Notes: generated by a model from the letters alone, not told the origin. Counted from the first letter of the stretch, positions 12,009 to 24,050 are shown. The stretch is DNA of 64,000 nucleotides from Phaseolus vulgaris (GCF_000499845.2 NC_023757.2:2018118-2082117); one strand, 5' to 3'. A program made the numbers and translations.

Positions 12009-13690
12009 TCTTCGCCTTTCATTCAATTGCAGTGTGCAATCGAGAGATTCTTCTTATATTTGTCTGGTTGAATACGTTGTTCGAACGCTGAACTTCTGCT
12101 CAGAATTGCGCCACTGAGAAAAGCTATTTGGGTTATTCAACGTGATTGCGATGGATCCTCACACGGGTCGGGTCGAGTCGGGTCTTTTCATTTCTTTCTA
12201 TGTCTTTGTCTTTCGAGAGGAGTAGGAAAATTTCTAAAATTTCAGTTATTTTGTGAGAAAAAATATTTTTATTTATGTATTTTTGGGATGATGATTGAAA
12301 TTTGTAAAAAAAAATTACTGATGTTATTAATTTAAAAATTTGAAGCATTATTTATAATTTTTTCTTTTAACTTTATATTTATATATATGTGTATAATTTT
12401 TTTTAATTTGCATCAAATGAGAGAGTTTTGATTTTGGATTCAAGTTGTTTATCTGCTTTTTATTTTATAAAATGTAAAATATTTGTTTGAGTCCATATAT
12501 AATTTATGAATTTTGGTTTTAATTTCAGTAAATATTTTTCTTTGTTTTTTATCATTTTAAATTTAAAAAATACTCATTTGATTTTAATATTTATAATATC
12601 TTCATTTATCTTATTTAATAATTATATGTACAATTTAATATATAGCTATACATACGTATAATTTATATACTTTTAATATTATATTATAAAATATTATTTC
12701 TTTCTATATGAATTTTTAATAAATACATCAAAGGATAAAAGATTTCTCCACTTTTTTATGTTAACACCTTAGTTCCTTGCTACTGAGGTACATAACATGT
12801 AGGACTATTTCTTCCTACACATCTACACATGTTCTTCTGTCATTCCATACGTAACGTAAAAATATCTTTTTAACCTTATTGTGTCATCTTCATAGAATGG
12901 TTTTTGGATTATGTAATTTAGACACTCATTTGAAAAAAAAAAACTTTCGGATTATGTAATTCGGAAGCTAAAAGAGACTTCCGGATTACATAATCCAAAA
13001 AACTAATCATGCATCTGAAGAAAGGCTTTTGGATTATGTAATCCGGAAGATAATTACAAATTTGAAAAAAAACTTTCAAATTACATAATCTGAAATATTA
13101 CAGAGAGATATTTTTCGAAATATGAAAAATGTATGGAGGTGAAAAATAATATATGGAGGTGCATGAAGAAACAACCCACATGTAATCTATATTACATAAT
13201 CTATATTCCCATGTAAAATACAATCAACACAAAATAAGAAGGCAAGGTAAAGCTAGAATTTTGAAGACTTTTAATATAATTTTAGATTTCAATAAATGCA
13301 ATCACAAATCTATGATTTGACATATTTCATCTAATTCAATTAACATATAATCACATTTCATCATTTTGTTTAGTATCTACAAATATTTCATGTTGAACAT
13401 CATTCATGTTAAAAATTTATTGACATCCACACATAGACATTATTTGACTCTATTTTTAAAATTAATATATATTTTTATTTATAAAATTACATTAGAATCA
13501 TACTAGAATTATCATAAATTTAACAAATAATTTTTTGAATTCACACTTATGGATACTTGTTATACGAGTGTCAACACAAAATTTAGAAGGAGTGTTTGGT
13601 GTACAAAGGTTGTATCAGTATTATTTAATTAAATAAAAATTATAGGTGTTTTTTTTCGTACTTATAAGATTGCAATCCTCTTGAATTGAA
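12009..13690. other. Intergenic region between divergent MED23 and the 14,580 gene
   Basis: It holds the short MED23 5' leader next to 12,009, then AT-rich spacer with no supported coding region. A repeat element with terminal inverted repeats lies at 12,795-13,183. The right end carries the presumed promoter of the plus-strand gene. Confidence 0.6.
12795..13183. repeat. Non-autonomous inverted-repeat element with GGATTATGTAATCC palindromes
   Basis: The outer parts are imperfect inverted repeats of about 30 bp: ACATGTAGG..TTTCTTCCTACAC on the left and the reverse complement of GTGCATGAAGAAACAACCC on the right. Inside are five copies of a near-palindrome of type GGATTATGTAATCC, in both orientations, at about 12,904-12,920, 12,945-12,967, 12,978-13,000, 13,027-13,049 and 13,073-13,096. 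Similar sequence lies at 39,180-39,480 and 46,265-46,565. Class unknown. Confidence 0.5.
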
Positions 13691-14579
13691 GAGAGGAAAC
13701 AGTGCTGCTATTTTCCCTCCACTGTGGTTCTTCGCTTCTTCCTCCTCATGAACCCCAAGCAGTGGGTTTCTTCACTCTGTCACCGCCGAAGCTGAATTGC
13801 GTGTGGTTTGCTTGGTACCATTCATCTCTTCCCTTTCTCATTTATTTTGCTTAGGGTTTTATCCAATTCTCAATTTCTGCTTTCAGTATTGAAATTTAAA
13901 ATAGGACTGATTCAATTTCAATTTAACAATAAAAAAACTTGCAATTTCATAAACCCCACACACACTCTCTTCCTTCTCTCATTTTGCATTTTCATTGGGT
14001 GCTTTATTGCTGCATTTTCTTTACCTTTTTCTCTCCATTCCACATTTATCATGTATCGCAGCCTTGCCTCCAAAGCAAGGTCACCCTCCTAACAACTCTT
14101 GCTTTGTTTTATTCCTGTGTTGTGTGGAAGTCAAATCGTTCATCTGGGTCACAGAGAAGAACTTGCAAAATGGATCAAGCTTTTTTTTTTTAAGCATTAC
14201 CTCGTTGGGTATTGTTTGTTTGATTCTTACATATACTTCCGTCTATCTCAATTTTTCACATATACTTCCCCGTAGAATGATTCTTCCCCATTCACCAGCC
14301 CTAGTTTATTTCTTCCAAAGATGAAAGTGTTTGATATGGCCGATTGCTAATAATCACGCCTCTGTCACTCTCTATCACACTGCTCTCTTTTACTATATTA
14401 TGGTTACAACGTGTATGGGGCATACTCATGGAAGTGTTCCCTGTTCGTTTTACTTTTCAGGGCCACTGCAATATGTTTGGCAGAATGCCTGAAAGAAAAC
14501 ACTTACATATGCTTACACAGTCATTTGACTCTTGTTTTACTTGCTTGGAAATTCGAAGGTGACTCTTAGTTTCGGCACA
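13690..14579 (+). other. 5' leader of the 14,580 gene, probably with intron(s)
   Basis: A pyrimidine-rich plant-type leader starts near 13,690. A likely donor is GCTTG/GTACC near 13,813 and a likely acceptor is TTTTACTTTTCAG/GG near 14,460; both are inferred from splice consensus only. No long coding region is supported here. Confidence 0.4.
13748..13795 (+). CDS. Upstream ORF of 15 residues in the leader
   Basis: ATG AAC CCC AAG CAG TGG ... AGC TGA gives a 15-residue peptide starting MNPKQW and ending in RRS. It lies before the main start and before the presumed leader intron. It could reduce translation of the main frame. There is no evidence beyond position and a complete frame. Confidence 0.3.
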   Translation: MNPKQWVSSLCHRRS

Positions 14580-15839
14580 ATGGGTTGTAGATTTTTGGAG
14601 CTACTTTACTGTGGAAACCATTTTATTAGAACCAACAAGTTTGCAGCCTCCTACCTGAACTCGATTTTTTATCACACTTCAAAGGACGCTGCCAGCTTGC
14701 AATGGTATCAGAATGAGTTTCCCAAGGTGAAAGAATTGACCCATTTACTTGCAAATGTGGATGCGGTTAATGGTAGACTTATTGATGTAAGGAGCAATTC
14801 AGTACTTTTTGATGATGACATTGAGCGTGAAATGTGTACCTTCAAGACCCTTGTACGCGGGTATGTTGGGTCGTCATATGTTCAGCACAAAATGAAACGT
14901 GTTGTGGCCTCTTTTGTTTCAAATGCAAAACATGGATCCTTTACCCCTTTTGGTAAAGCGACTGAAAGAGAGCCTATGGTGGTTGATTCACTATCCAAAG
15001 TGAGCAACTTTCTTAGTGTTTCTGCTCAACAAAGGAAGTTGGTTCGTCTAAAAGTGTGCTCCCAGGTTACTCAGCATCGCATATGGACTGGTGCACTTAA
15101 AGAAGTTCTGAATGGTTTTGCAGTTGATTTGGATTGTTTGTCTTCTCGGGGCTTAAACAATGATGCTTTGTTGGGTGGCCAAATTGTTCATAGCTGTTTG
15201 AACTTTCTGACTGAAATTGGTGTGGTTTCGGATCCAGGGTCTTCTTCATGGATGAAGCTTTCATCTTCTAAAATGGTTGATTCCTTTGACTCACGGAGGT
15301 GGGAAGATGTTCTTGTGATGTTCACTGATCTGATTGAATGCTGTAAAAAGGAAACGAGGTTGAAGTTGCATGTAGCTAAGGCTGAGATCATGAAGGAGGG
15401 GCTTTTGCACATAAGGGATGTTTCAGTTGACAACACTGTCGGATATAAGGACGCTCAGCATCAAGAAAGCCTGGTGAGGAAGAAGCTTTCCAAAATGTTG
15501 GGTCACTCCTCTCGTTGCGTATTCACTCTATTACTGTATTACCTCTATGGAAGGGTAGTAGATATTGAAGTAGACATGTGTGGTGGGGTCAATGCAAATG
15601 GAAAGGATGGCAAGTTTTGCTTGTTTATGGGAAGAATCTTGACTTCAGATAGTGAGAAGATGGTTGGGCGTGGTGTGAAGCAGTTGGACCGGGCACTTGG
15701 GATTTTCAAGTTTGTGTGGGAAATGGCTGAAATGAAAGGGCATTTGGACTTGCAGGGCCATATGTGGTGTGTTGGAGCAGACAGTAGAATTCTTAGGTAT
15801 AGAGGTAACACGTACTTTGTGCATGGAATTTGCCTCTGA
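14580..15839 (+). CDS. Uncharacterised 419-residue plant protein, single coding exon
   Basis: One open frame of 419 residues. The start chosen is ATG at 14580 (A at -3, G at +4), 48 nt inside a longer open frame whose first part reads like leader. The first 35 residues (MGCRFLELLYCGNHFIRTNK...) are hydrophobic and basic, with two acidic residues at most, so organelle targeting is possible; this is inference. The middle has QWYQNEFPKVKELTHLL and DDIEREMCTFKTLVRGYVG. The end has YGRVVDIEVDMCGGV, then GRGVKQLDRALGIFKFVWEM, then GHMWCVGADSRILRYRGN. I see no kinase, protease, zinc-finger or repeat signature and no clear membrane span. It has the even composition of a real gene. I do not recognise the family. 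It is divergent from MED23, about 2.6 kb apart start to start. Confidence 0.8.
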   Translation: MGCRFLELLYCGNHFIRTNKFAASYLNSIFYHTSKDAASLQWYQNEFPKVKELTHLLANVDAVNGRLIDVRSNSVLFDDDIEREMCTFKTLVRGYVGSSYVQHKMKRVVASFVSNAKHGSFTPFGKATEREPMVVDSLSKVSNFLSVSAQQRKLVRLKVCSQVTQHRIWTGALKEVLNGFAVDLDCLSSRGLNNDALLGGQIVHSCLNFLTEIGVVSDPGSSSWMKLSSSKMVDSFDSRRWEDVLVMFTDLIECCKKETRLKLHVAKAEIMKEGLLHIRDVSVDNTVGYKDAQHQESLVRKKLSKMLGHSSRCVFTLLLYYLYGRVVDIEVDMCGGVNANGKDGKFCLFMGRILTSDSEKMVGRGVKQLDRALGIFKFVWEMAEMKGHLDLQGHMWCVGADSRILRYRGNTYFVHGICL

Positions 15840-16137
15840 ATAGAGATTATTATACACTACATTATTTGATCGAACTTCACTGCGCTAATTTGTCCCCCAC
15901 TTAGCAGTTGCCAATGGCAACCCAAATTTGCAAAGTGTTTAGGTAATTCAATCAAAGTCAAAGAAGTTTTCTTAAGCAACCATCTCCCTTTAAAATGAAC
16001 TCTATAGAGCAAAATAATTAGTTTAATTTTTTTATACTAGTAACTATTGGATAAATTATTGTTATTGATTACGTAGCATACTAGCAAATAGATTATACGG
16101 TTATGTTTTTCTTTTTGCTTTTCAATGGTGTACAAGG

Positions 16138-16269
16138 ATTAATCCTTCCTTTGCTTTAAAAATGTTGTGTGATGCCTTGTGGTATATTTGGAAAGCTAGA
16201 CAAGAACTTATTTTCCAAGGTGCGAATTGTAATACCTGGGTCAAATTGAACTCACAATGGAGGCGTTAG
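16138..16269 (+). mobile_element. Non-LTR retroelement fragment (zf-RVT/RNase H-like tail)
   Basis: A 43-codon frame ending in TAG reads NPSFALKMLCDALWYIWKAR and then QELIFQGANCNTW. This W-x-W-KARNxxxF type block is typical of the region after reverse transcriptase in plant LINEs and LINE-derived reverse-transcriptase-like proteins. No start and no flanking domain remain. Confidence 0.5.
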
Positions 16270-16459
16270 CCCTATATGCAAATGAAAGATGGACTCTTTG
16301 GTTTCTCTCTGGGCTCCTCAACTTTTGGATTAAAGGTTGTCACAAAAGATAAAGTGATTACGTATGTTTCATTGCAAGGTAATAATTGTATTTTCTTACC
16401 TCAGATTTTTGGATATTAAACTATTCTAACCTGAGGCAAAACTTTGGTCAGAGTTGATG

Positions 16460-17020
16460 ACCCTATTTGGTCCATGATGCTAAGCCAAGAGTGAACTCCA
16501 ATGGGCAAACAGTAAGTCCTAACTGTAAAATTTCTTACCCACTTCTCATTTTTAGAAGAAAAGCTCACCAAATTGAAATCATATATTCTTCATTTTATTT
16601 ATGTACTCCCAGATTACTAGTATACTCAAAATGGGCAACACTCATTCATTCACCTACGAGTCTAGATCAATTTGAGATAAATCAACTCAGTGGCACTATT
16701 GGTTTACCTGTAAGTAACAAGCACACATCTCATAAAGGCATTAATTATGTCAGCATTGGTGTTCTTTTTGGTAACTATTAGTGATCTCATTCAAGCGTAA
16801 CTATGGTGCCTACTTTGACAATGTCCCTGTCGGTGTTTGTGGTCCAGTTCAGTTGGTATCACCAAAGAATAACACTGAGGTAGTCAAAGGTACCACCAAT
16901 AATGTATGGAATTATAAGGTGGGATTATATGGTTAAACTGTGAAGCAATCCAGATAACAATCGAGGATGTTATACAAATGCTCTTCCAACTGATATAGTA
17001 TTTGTTTGGTACAAGTCGTA
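16460..17020 (+). pseudogene. Beta-galactosidase (GH35) pseudogene fragment
   Basis: Pieces in several frames match the C-terminal half of plant GH35 beta-galactosidases. They are DAKPRVNSNGQTV near 16,475 (family LRVxTxGHxLHAFVN), GINYVSIGVLFGNY near 16,740, YGAYFDNVPVGVCGPVQLV near 16,800-16,860, NNVWNYKVGLYG near 16,900, and CYTNALPTDIVFVWYKS near 16,970-17,020. Stops and frameshifts interrupt them, and the catalytic N-terminal domain is absent. A donor-like GTAAGT follows the last block, so this came from an intron-containing gene. An open stretch at 17,056-17,241 may be more of it but is not clearly matching. Confidence 0.6.
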
Positions 17021-18356
17021 AGTATTGTCTCTTTTCAGCTGTTTAAATCCATTTAATGCAGTATTACACCTTCAAGTTGAGTAGTGCATACACTTTTTAT
17101 GAAAAATTCTCTTTCAATGTTTCCATTGGCAACTGCTTAGTGGGGGGCACATTAGCGCCATGTGGGTATTCTTCTTCTAACATAGTTCATACTATATTTA
17201 AGTTACATTATCCAGATTCGAAACTTGCATCACTTGGTTAAATGACATAAGTTGTTACTACTTGTATCAAATGCACGTAAAGAGAAGATAGTTGGTTTAT
17301 CTCAGGCATTTTATCAAACATATTGCAGTGGCCCTGGAAAGTAATAGGAACGATTCTGTTGCTTATGGACTCGGTTACGTTGTTGTAATTATAAAATAAT
17401 TAGGGAAGTACCATTATACAGATTGAATGAATAGGGGAGAATCATTCTACTATGAAGCATGTAAATGAGAAACAGAACGAAGTTCAATTATTGAGAAGGG
17501 ATAAACTCTAGAAAAATATTTAAAACAAAGGGTTTAAATATGTTTTATGTTCTTAGAAACATTGTCATAATTTTGTTTTTTTTTCCTACATTTTGTTAGT
17601 TTCACATTCTTGACATTTCTTTAGTGTTTTTTTTTTTTTAATTTCATTAGTAACTATGGTTAATTTAGTGTTGAAACGAAACAAATGAAGATAACTAATG
17701 TAATAATGGTTTTTGAAGTTAAGATAGTCAAGATTATTTTTAAGTGCATAATTAAATTAGTAATTTTTTTTGTTAAATTTTATGAATAAGATAATCACAT
17801 AATTTATTTTTAATAGACTGTGAACAATAATTTAGATATTATTTCTTAAATATTTATTTTTATCAGAATGCTATTTACAGGAAATAATTACACACAACTT
17901 GTATTTTACAATTATGTATATTTATTATTTTACATGTAAATAATTACTAGCAAAATATTTCACCTATTATGAAATAAATATTTTATATTAGTTTTGAATT
18001 GCATAATAGTAGAAAAAGAAAAAAGTAAAGATTATTATTTTTATTTTACACATATAGATAAAGAAACCTGTTAAAGGATCAGAGCAGATAAACTACTGAA
18101 CTTTAGTCACTAAAATGAAAGAGAAAAATCATTACATATTATTTTTTATTTCAATGATAATGAATATAATGTGAGTAAAACAAATGTACATTAAAATTCC
18201 ACTTGTTTACCCCTCATAATATTTTTGCAACAAAATTTTCACAAAATACATGTTTCACAAGGAAAATGATAATCCACAATTACTAAACAATATAAAACCT
18301 AGATTCTAACCAAATCCATAGTACTAAATCTTAAAACATTAAGTTTTCTTGGTTTT

Positions 18357-20896
18357 CTACACCACCTTGGGCTTGTGCTCCAGTTTATGAGTTCTGTTGA
18401 AGTCAATGTGGACAAAGGCTCTCTCAACTTCTGGGAGTTTTTCAAGCTTATCTTGAAGTGTCTCTCCAATGTCATGTGCTTGAACAAGTGACATTTCTTC
18501 TGACACCACAATGTCTACCTCCACAAAGTAATTGGACCCAAATGTGTAGGCTCTCACAGTTTCTATGAAGGTGATGTCCTTGTTATGGTTCCAACACAGA
18601 TATGTTAGCTTTGCAAGGTATTCTGCTGGGGCTGTTTTACCAATCAATGACCACACATTCTCCATCACTGTTTTTGCCCAGTTACTGATTGTATATAAAG
18701 CTATCTGCATACATGTGCAATAAGTTGAAAACTATATAATAGTAAATATACTAATTAATTGAAAAGAGAAGGAAACATGATAAGTGACTATATATAATAT
18801 CTATAATATATAATTATATTTTATTCTAATATTCTCTGAAGTTGAAGAATAAATGTTGATGATTCTTATTGCTAATGAAATGTTGAAGGCACTGAGTAAT
18901 GGTTGTGGTCAAACTACTTCATTGACCACCAAAGATGAAACACTATATTTTGATTCTACTGAAGACTTGAACATGGTACTTTGATAGACTTCTAGAGAAT
19001 CACTTAGGAAAACACAAAAGCCAATAGTTAATGTTTTGGTATCTAAACAATTACCCAGTCTGCATCAGCTTAAAGATGAGATTTGTTGTTGGAAAAAAGA
19101 GACTTGACCTATAGAGTTTATTCTAATACATGTTATTACTTTTCATCATACCCCTAAATATATGTAACATTTGCATTTAAGCCTTGCTTGTGTGATTAAA
19201 TGTTTAAAAAGTTAAGAACATATACCAGGATGGCTCCAAGAGGGTCAATCCACCAGTAGAATTTGATGGCTAGAACTGCAGTGGCTAGACCAATGGAGTT
19301 TGTAATGACATCAAAGAAATGGTCCTGAGCATAGGCCCTCACTATTTCATTCTTGAACCTGCGACAGTAAGTCATGAGTGCAACTTTTACCACAGTGGCT
19401 GTCACCATAATCCCTATCATCCACTTTTCTTTCACTGGATCCCTCTCAGGTTGAGCCTGTTATAAATGAAGCATACATTGTGTTAATACACAGAATCTAT
19501 CAAGCAATGCTAGTTAGTTACATATGCTAATCTTCTTTTATCATTTCATAAAACATAAATTTTCAATCTCCATCATGATTTTTTGCATCACTTTATACCT
19601 TTGTGATGATTTCTCTTCCTGATTCAAACAATATTTGCAATCCCAGAGTTGCCATAACTGATGCGAACACAACTATACCCTGTCCAAATATATTAAAACA
19701 AGAATTGAGAAACACAAAAACAAGTTTATCAGATAATCAAAAGGTGTCATCATAATAAGGAACTAGTCTTTGTTCTAAGTTCATTTTTTGTGCATGTTTG
19801 GTACTGCATATATATGAAGCAATAATGCTAAAAAAATGAGCTTAAATGAAGTGCTATAGATATATATGAAGAAATGAATCTAATGTCAAAATGTCAATGT
19901 TCTAAATGAAAAAAAAACAGTTACCACAGGTTGCATTCTGTTCTTGCCAATGGGGTATTGATGATGATTTGGTTTTTTCATAGCATAAGCAGTGAACCAA
20001 AGTATAAATCCTGACAAGAGATCCAACAGTGAGTCCAGAGTTGATGCAATAACAGCCAGGGATCTACTCTCAATGGAAGCATACACTTTTGCTACAAACA
20101 GCACCATGTTCCCTATGTTAGATGCATAGATTGCCACCCTCTCATTCCTTTCAAGTTCCTTCATATCATCCTGATAAATCAAAATTTTCCAATCACATAT
20201 GCATCATCAAACACACCCTTTTAAGGAAAATGTTCTTGGCCATTTACTTTTTACTAAATTTGTTTTTTTTTTCACTTTCGTGACGAAAAAACCAGTCACT
20301 AACTATTAAGTTGAAAGACAGAAAACAGTCAAAAAATTGCACATTTTCAAAACTTGAAGAACCCATTCCCCAATTTGAAAATATTAGAAACAAAACCAAA
20401 TTCATCAAAATTAAGTGAATAAAAAGCACTTTTCCCCCCAAAAAAAAGTAGTCAATAAACAAGCAAAAGTTCATCTTTTTTTCAAAAACCTCTGTCATAG
20501 TTCCTGGTAACATGCCCAAATCAGTGTATGAGTCCACTTCTTGATACCCTTTAAGAAGCCTCTCCTGCCTCTTGTAATACTCAGCAAGTTTCCTTTGCCT
20601 CTCTGAGATCATAAACATGCAAATTTCATCTCAGAAAGTGCAATTTTCCCAAAGAGAATATTAAAAAAAAAATAGTCAACTGATGCATATATATGAGTTC
20701 ATGTATGTATACTTAGTGTTCTTATGAAGAGTCCAAAGCCAAAATGAGACTCCATTTGCCTTTCTGGTAAGCGATGTTCATCCATGCTGATCCTCCATGA
20801 AGGTTGCCTAGCCATGGACACATTCTCTGCAGCTATGTTTGGGGAAAGAAGCTCAGTTCTGTAGTCAGTGGAATCTGTTCGAAGTTCAGTTCCCAT
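18357..20896 (-). CDS. Metal tolerance protein, Mn-type cation diffusion facilitator (MTP9/MTP10-like), 6 exons
   Basis: Predicted 400-residue CDF transporter that exports Mn2+ from the cytosol in exchange for protons; Golgi, plasma-membrane or vacuolar location varies within the family. Exons: 20896-20713, 20602-20490, 20170-19925, 19679-19599, 19456-19226 and 18704-18357. All phases agree and the stop is at 18357. Order: hydrophilic N-terminus with [17 protein letters not shown] (about 62-78); membrane region with [18 protein letters not shown], giving D145xxxD149; [51 protein letters not shown], giving D253xxxD257; and a soluble tail with [18 protein letters not shown] and a C-terminal [17 protein letters not shown]. 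Two DxxxD motifs mark the Mn-CDF group, whereas Zn-CDFs have HxxxD. Length and N-terminus (DYRTELL) fit MTP9/10 better than MTP11. No damage seen. Confidence 0.95.
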
Positions 20897-20932
20897 CTCT
20901 GCTATGCTTCAATCCTAAGCACTTGTGTTTGC

Positions 20933-20941
20933 TATATATAT
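20933..20941 (-). promoter_or_regulatory. TATA-like sequence upstream of the MTP gene
   Basis: TATATATAG on the minus strand lies about 36 nt before the ATG at 20896. If it is the TATA box, the leader would be under 15 nt, which is short, so the true promoter may be elsewhere. Confidence 0.25.
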
Positions 20942-21389
20942 TAACTAAAGCAAGTGGAGTGGTTACTATAGTAGGTAATATGGAATATTTAAACTTGGTG
21001 ATTGCAAATGAATAATAATAATGAAATTAAACAAGGCATGAACATTGCTTCATTGTTGTTCTGGCATGAACCATATCTTTGTCTGTTTCAATACTATGCT
21101 TATGAAAAAATTGACTTTCAGTTGATGTAATCAATGTTAATATGAACGGAATCCAATCCAACTTAGAGGAATATGCGTGGTGTTCAATGTTCACATTTTA
21201 AGATTCAATTTTATTTCTTTTAAGAAGATTCAACTTCTGATTATTAATTAAAAAAGAAGAAAACTATCAATTTTGTCCTCTGTTTGCAGTGCAATTAATT
21301 CTTCTTCCTAGATACGAGGAAGCACCCTAAACTTAATTTATTAGATTGAAATGGACTTATTGGAATTAATTTATTGCGTTTAATCTATG

Positions 21390-21845
21390 AAGCTCGGATA
21401 CGGCTAAAAAGACGCAGTTGGTGTTTCCGATACATCGCGGACATGGACACGCAGCGAAAGTGTGTCCGACACGGTGTCAGACGCTTTTTATTGGATCGGA
21501 AACGGTCCTCTTTCTGGATATGTCGGAGGAGACATGTTTCTCTCCTTGAACATGTCAGAAAAGCTAGAAAAAAAACATTGTTTAGTGTTTTAAAGACCTC
21601 TTCCCTTACACATTAAATCTCAGATAAAATATGATAAAATCTCAAACAAAATATTAAAATCTCAAAAAAGTAAAAGTTAAACATTATGTTTTTCTTGATA
21701 TTTTTTCATATAACAAAATATATTACTACATTTTAATTTATATATAGTTGTTGTGTCCCGTGTCCTATAATCTTCAGTTTAACCGTATCTCCGTGTCCGT
21801 GTCTGTGTCGTATTCGTGTCTGTATCCGTGTTTGGACTTCTTAGC
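21390..21845. repeat. Inverted-repeat element with GTGTCCGTGTC-rich ends
   Basis: The left end (GAAGCTCGGATACGGCTAAA, then ACATGGACACGCAG and GTGTCCGACACGG) and the right end (CCGTGTCCGTGTCTGTGTCG, then TGTATCCGTGTTTGGACTTC) are rough inverted complements rich in the words GGACACGG and GGATACGG. An AT-rich core lies between them. It looks like a decayed foldback DNA transposon; the superfamily is not clear. Confidence 0.4.
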
Positions 21846-22334
21846 TTTTAATAAGCTTCTCTGTTACTTTTTTTAATTTGCTAAAATGAAATAATATATA
21901 TTTAGATTATGATTATTATTATAATGAGCAAAATGAGTTTATTCATCTATGGTTACACTTTAAAAAATAAAATGCAGAGTTGCAGCTGTTCATTTTTCTT
22001 TTTTTTTAAAAAAAGTATTGTGCATGTGTCATGTATGTAATTTTTTTTCTTCTGACATGACACTTCTGAGTTAAAAACAGATACCCAGATTTGCGTTTTG
22101 CATAAGTAAGATGTTTCTTTTGCACCCCTACCATTTTTCTTCCTGCACCCCTACCATTTTTTTAAATACCCAAATTACCCTTAACAATTTTGGGTGATTT
22201 TGGATAGAGATTGTTCGTAAGAAAAAAAGTTTCCGAAATAGAAGACTTGGAAGAAAAAAAAACCTTAAACCCTAAATCTTAAACCCTAACCTTAAATCAA
22301 ATTAAACAATACAAAAATCCACATTCCACAATTA

Positions 22335-22701
22335 CACTGCAAGAAAATCATTAAATAAAAACAAATTTTAAAGATAAAAAATAATTAGTTGCTATATTGA
22401 CAAAATTATATACTATTTTAAATTAAAAAAAAATTATTGAAATCTAAATTAGTTTCTATTATTGATAAATAATTTCTAAATTGTTATATAATTATATATC
22501 AACTTTAAAATCTAAATAATTAGTAGCTAATGGGTAGTTAATTAATTAGATACCAATTTAGAAACTATTTATGAATAATAAAAATAAATTTAGATATTAA
22601 AAAAGAATTTAGTCTCTAATATAGTATCTAATCTTGTCAATATAACAACTAATTGTTTTTTATCTCTAAAATTGATTTGTATTTAATTATGTTTTTAAGT
22701 G
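22335..22701. mobile_element. CACTA-type MITE, complete, 3-bp target duplication
   Basis: It starts CACTGCAAGAAAATCATTAA and ends in ...TTTTTAAGTG, so both ends read inward as CACT(G/T).AA.AA. The halves are long imperfect inverted repeats: ATAATTAGTTGCTATATTGACAAA on one side and TTGTCAATATAACAACTAATT on the other. TTA flanks both ends (22,332-22,334 and 22,702-22,704), matching the 3-bp duplication of CACTA (En/Spm) elements. It has no coding capacity. Relatives lie at 51,295-52,001 and 54,759-54,960. Confidence 0.7.
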
Positions 22702-23819
22702 TTATAACTCATTCCTCATATATAACACATTCAATAAGTATCTTTTAGAGTACATAATTCTTGCATAAAAAAGCCTTATGAATTGAGCAATCAGTGAAAT
22801 AAAATTTTGAACGCTCGCTATACATTCTTATTTATAAAACTTATATAGAAATCCCTTCCTCCTTTATAAATGTGATACACTTAAACCCAAAACTTCTATT
22901 TTTAAAAGAAAAAGAGTAATTACACAAAAATTCTCATATTTTTTGAAAAATTATACGAATTATCTTCTATTCAATGTACATTACAATTAAATATCTCTAT
23001 AACAGTAAAAAAATATAAAATATTAAAATTTAAATGATAAACTGTGAAAATAAAATAAAATTTTATAACAAATAGATAATAAAAATATAATTAACAACAC
23101 AATTCAAAATGAAAAAATATATTTCAAAATTATTGAAACGAAAAATTCAATAAAAAATTAATAATACGAAGTACTAATAACGAAATTAATAAAATATGCA
23201 TTATTCTATTCTGAATACTGATTTTTAAAAACAGTTTTGTTCCATTTTACTGATAGTTCATATCTTAATTAATTTTTATCACTGAATTTTGAAAGCAATT
23301 TGTTTTGAATGTGAGTGTAACATGTTTCATTATTATAAAATAACAGGAGTGTTGATTTTGTCCAAGTTTTAGAAATGAAGGGAACTTTTTTTTAAATGAA
23401 AAACTAAAGTTGGATTGAAGTAATGGATTATTTTTTAAAAAAGGTTTCATTATTTTTTAATTCTTACTCTCAAGATTTTTAAAAAGTTTAATATATATAA
23501 TTATAAATTATTTCAAAACGATTTAATGATGGTTTCTTCTGTTAAATTCTATCATTAAAATATATTCATCTCAGTAATTTTGTTAGTGCACATAAAATTA
23601 TATGTGATCGTTTTGGAAAAGTTTGGACCATCACGTTGAATTATTTTAAAGAGCAAAATCTCCCTCCACTTTGTAACTTTATCTTGCACTTATGAAAAGT
23701 CAGTTTTAAATTTTTTAAATAACCTTAAAGGAAGCGTAATTGCACCTTCTAGTAACGTACATTTCTTCTAGCCACAACATTTGAAAGAACAATTTCATTA
23801 ATTGAGCGTGTGTGAGAGG

Positions 23820-24050
23820 TTAGTACGAAGATTCATTGAATTTGATGTTCCTCGGTACCAAGATAATTTTTTTTGAGTTTTCCATTTTTGCACCTTGTTT
23901 TTTTTCTGGATTTTGTGGCTTCCAAAAAAATGAAAAAAAATAAGCGAACAAAAACACAATCACCACTAATAAAAGCACTACAAAATTTACCTCAACCAAC
24001 CACCAACGTTCACTACAAGTCACCACAAACAACTACTATAAGCAACCACT
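23820..24050 (+). repeat. Dispersed repeat, copy A
   Basis: It shares CCATTTTTGCACCTTG, TTTTTTTCTGGATTTTGTGG and CTTCCAAAAAA with the reverse complement of 28,141-28,420. Downstream it has CAAC/CACCA-rich sequence. Unknown class; possibly a decayed DNA transposon. Confidence 0.45.

Larger units (their letters stand above)
15840..18356. other. Gene-poor spacer between the 14,580 gene and the MTP gene
   Basis: Apart from the LINE fragment (16,138-16,269) and the GH35 remnant (16,460-17,020), this is AT-rich. The two flanking genes converge here, so their 3' ends and terminators must lie near 15,850-16,100 and 18,250-18,356. No intact gene was seen. Confidence 0.6.

Noticed and set aside
12133..12348. 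71-codon minus-strand open frame upstream of MED23
   Set aside because: Lies in the leader/promoter side, AT-rich, no motif, not in phase with MED23.
22261..22297. AAACCCTAAA-type words resembling plant telomere repeats
   Set aside because: Only two or three degenerate units, too few for an interstitial telomere tract.
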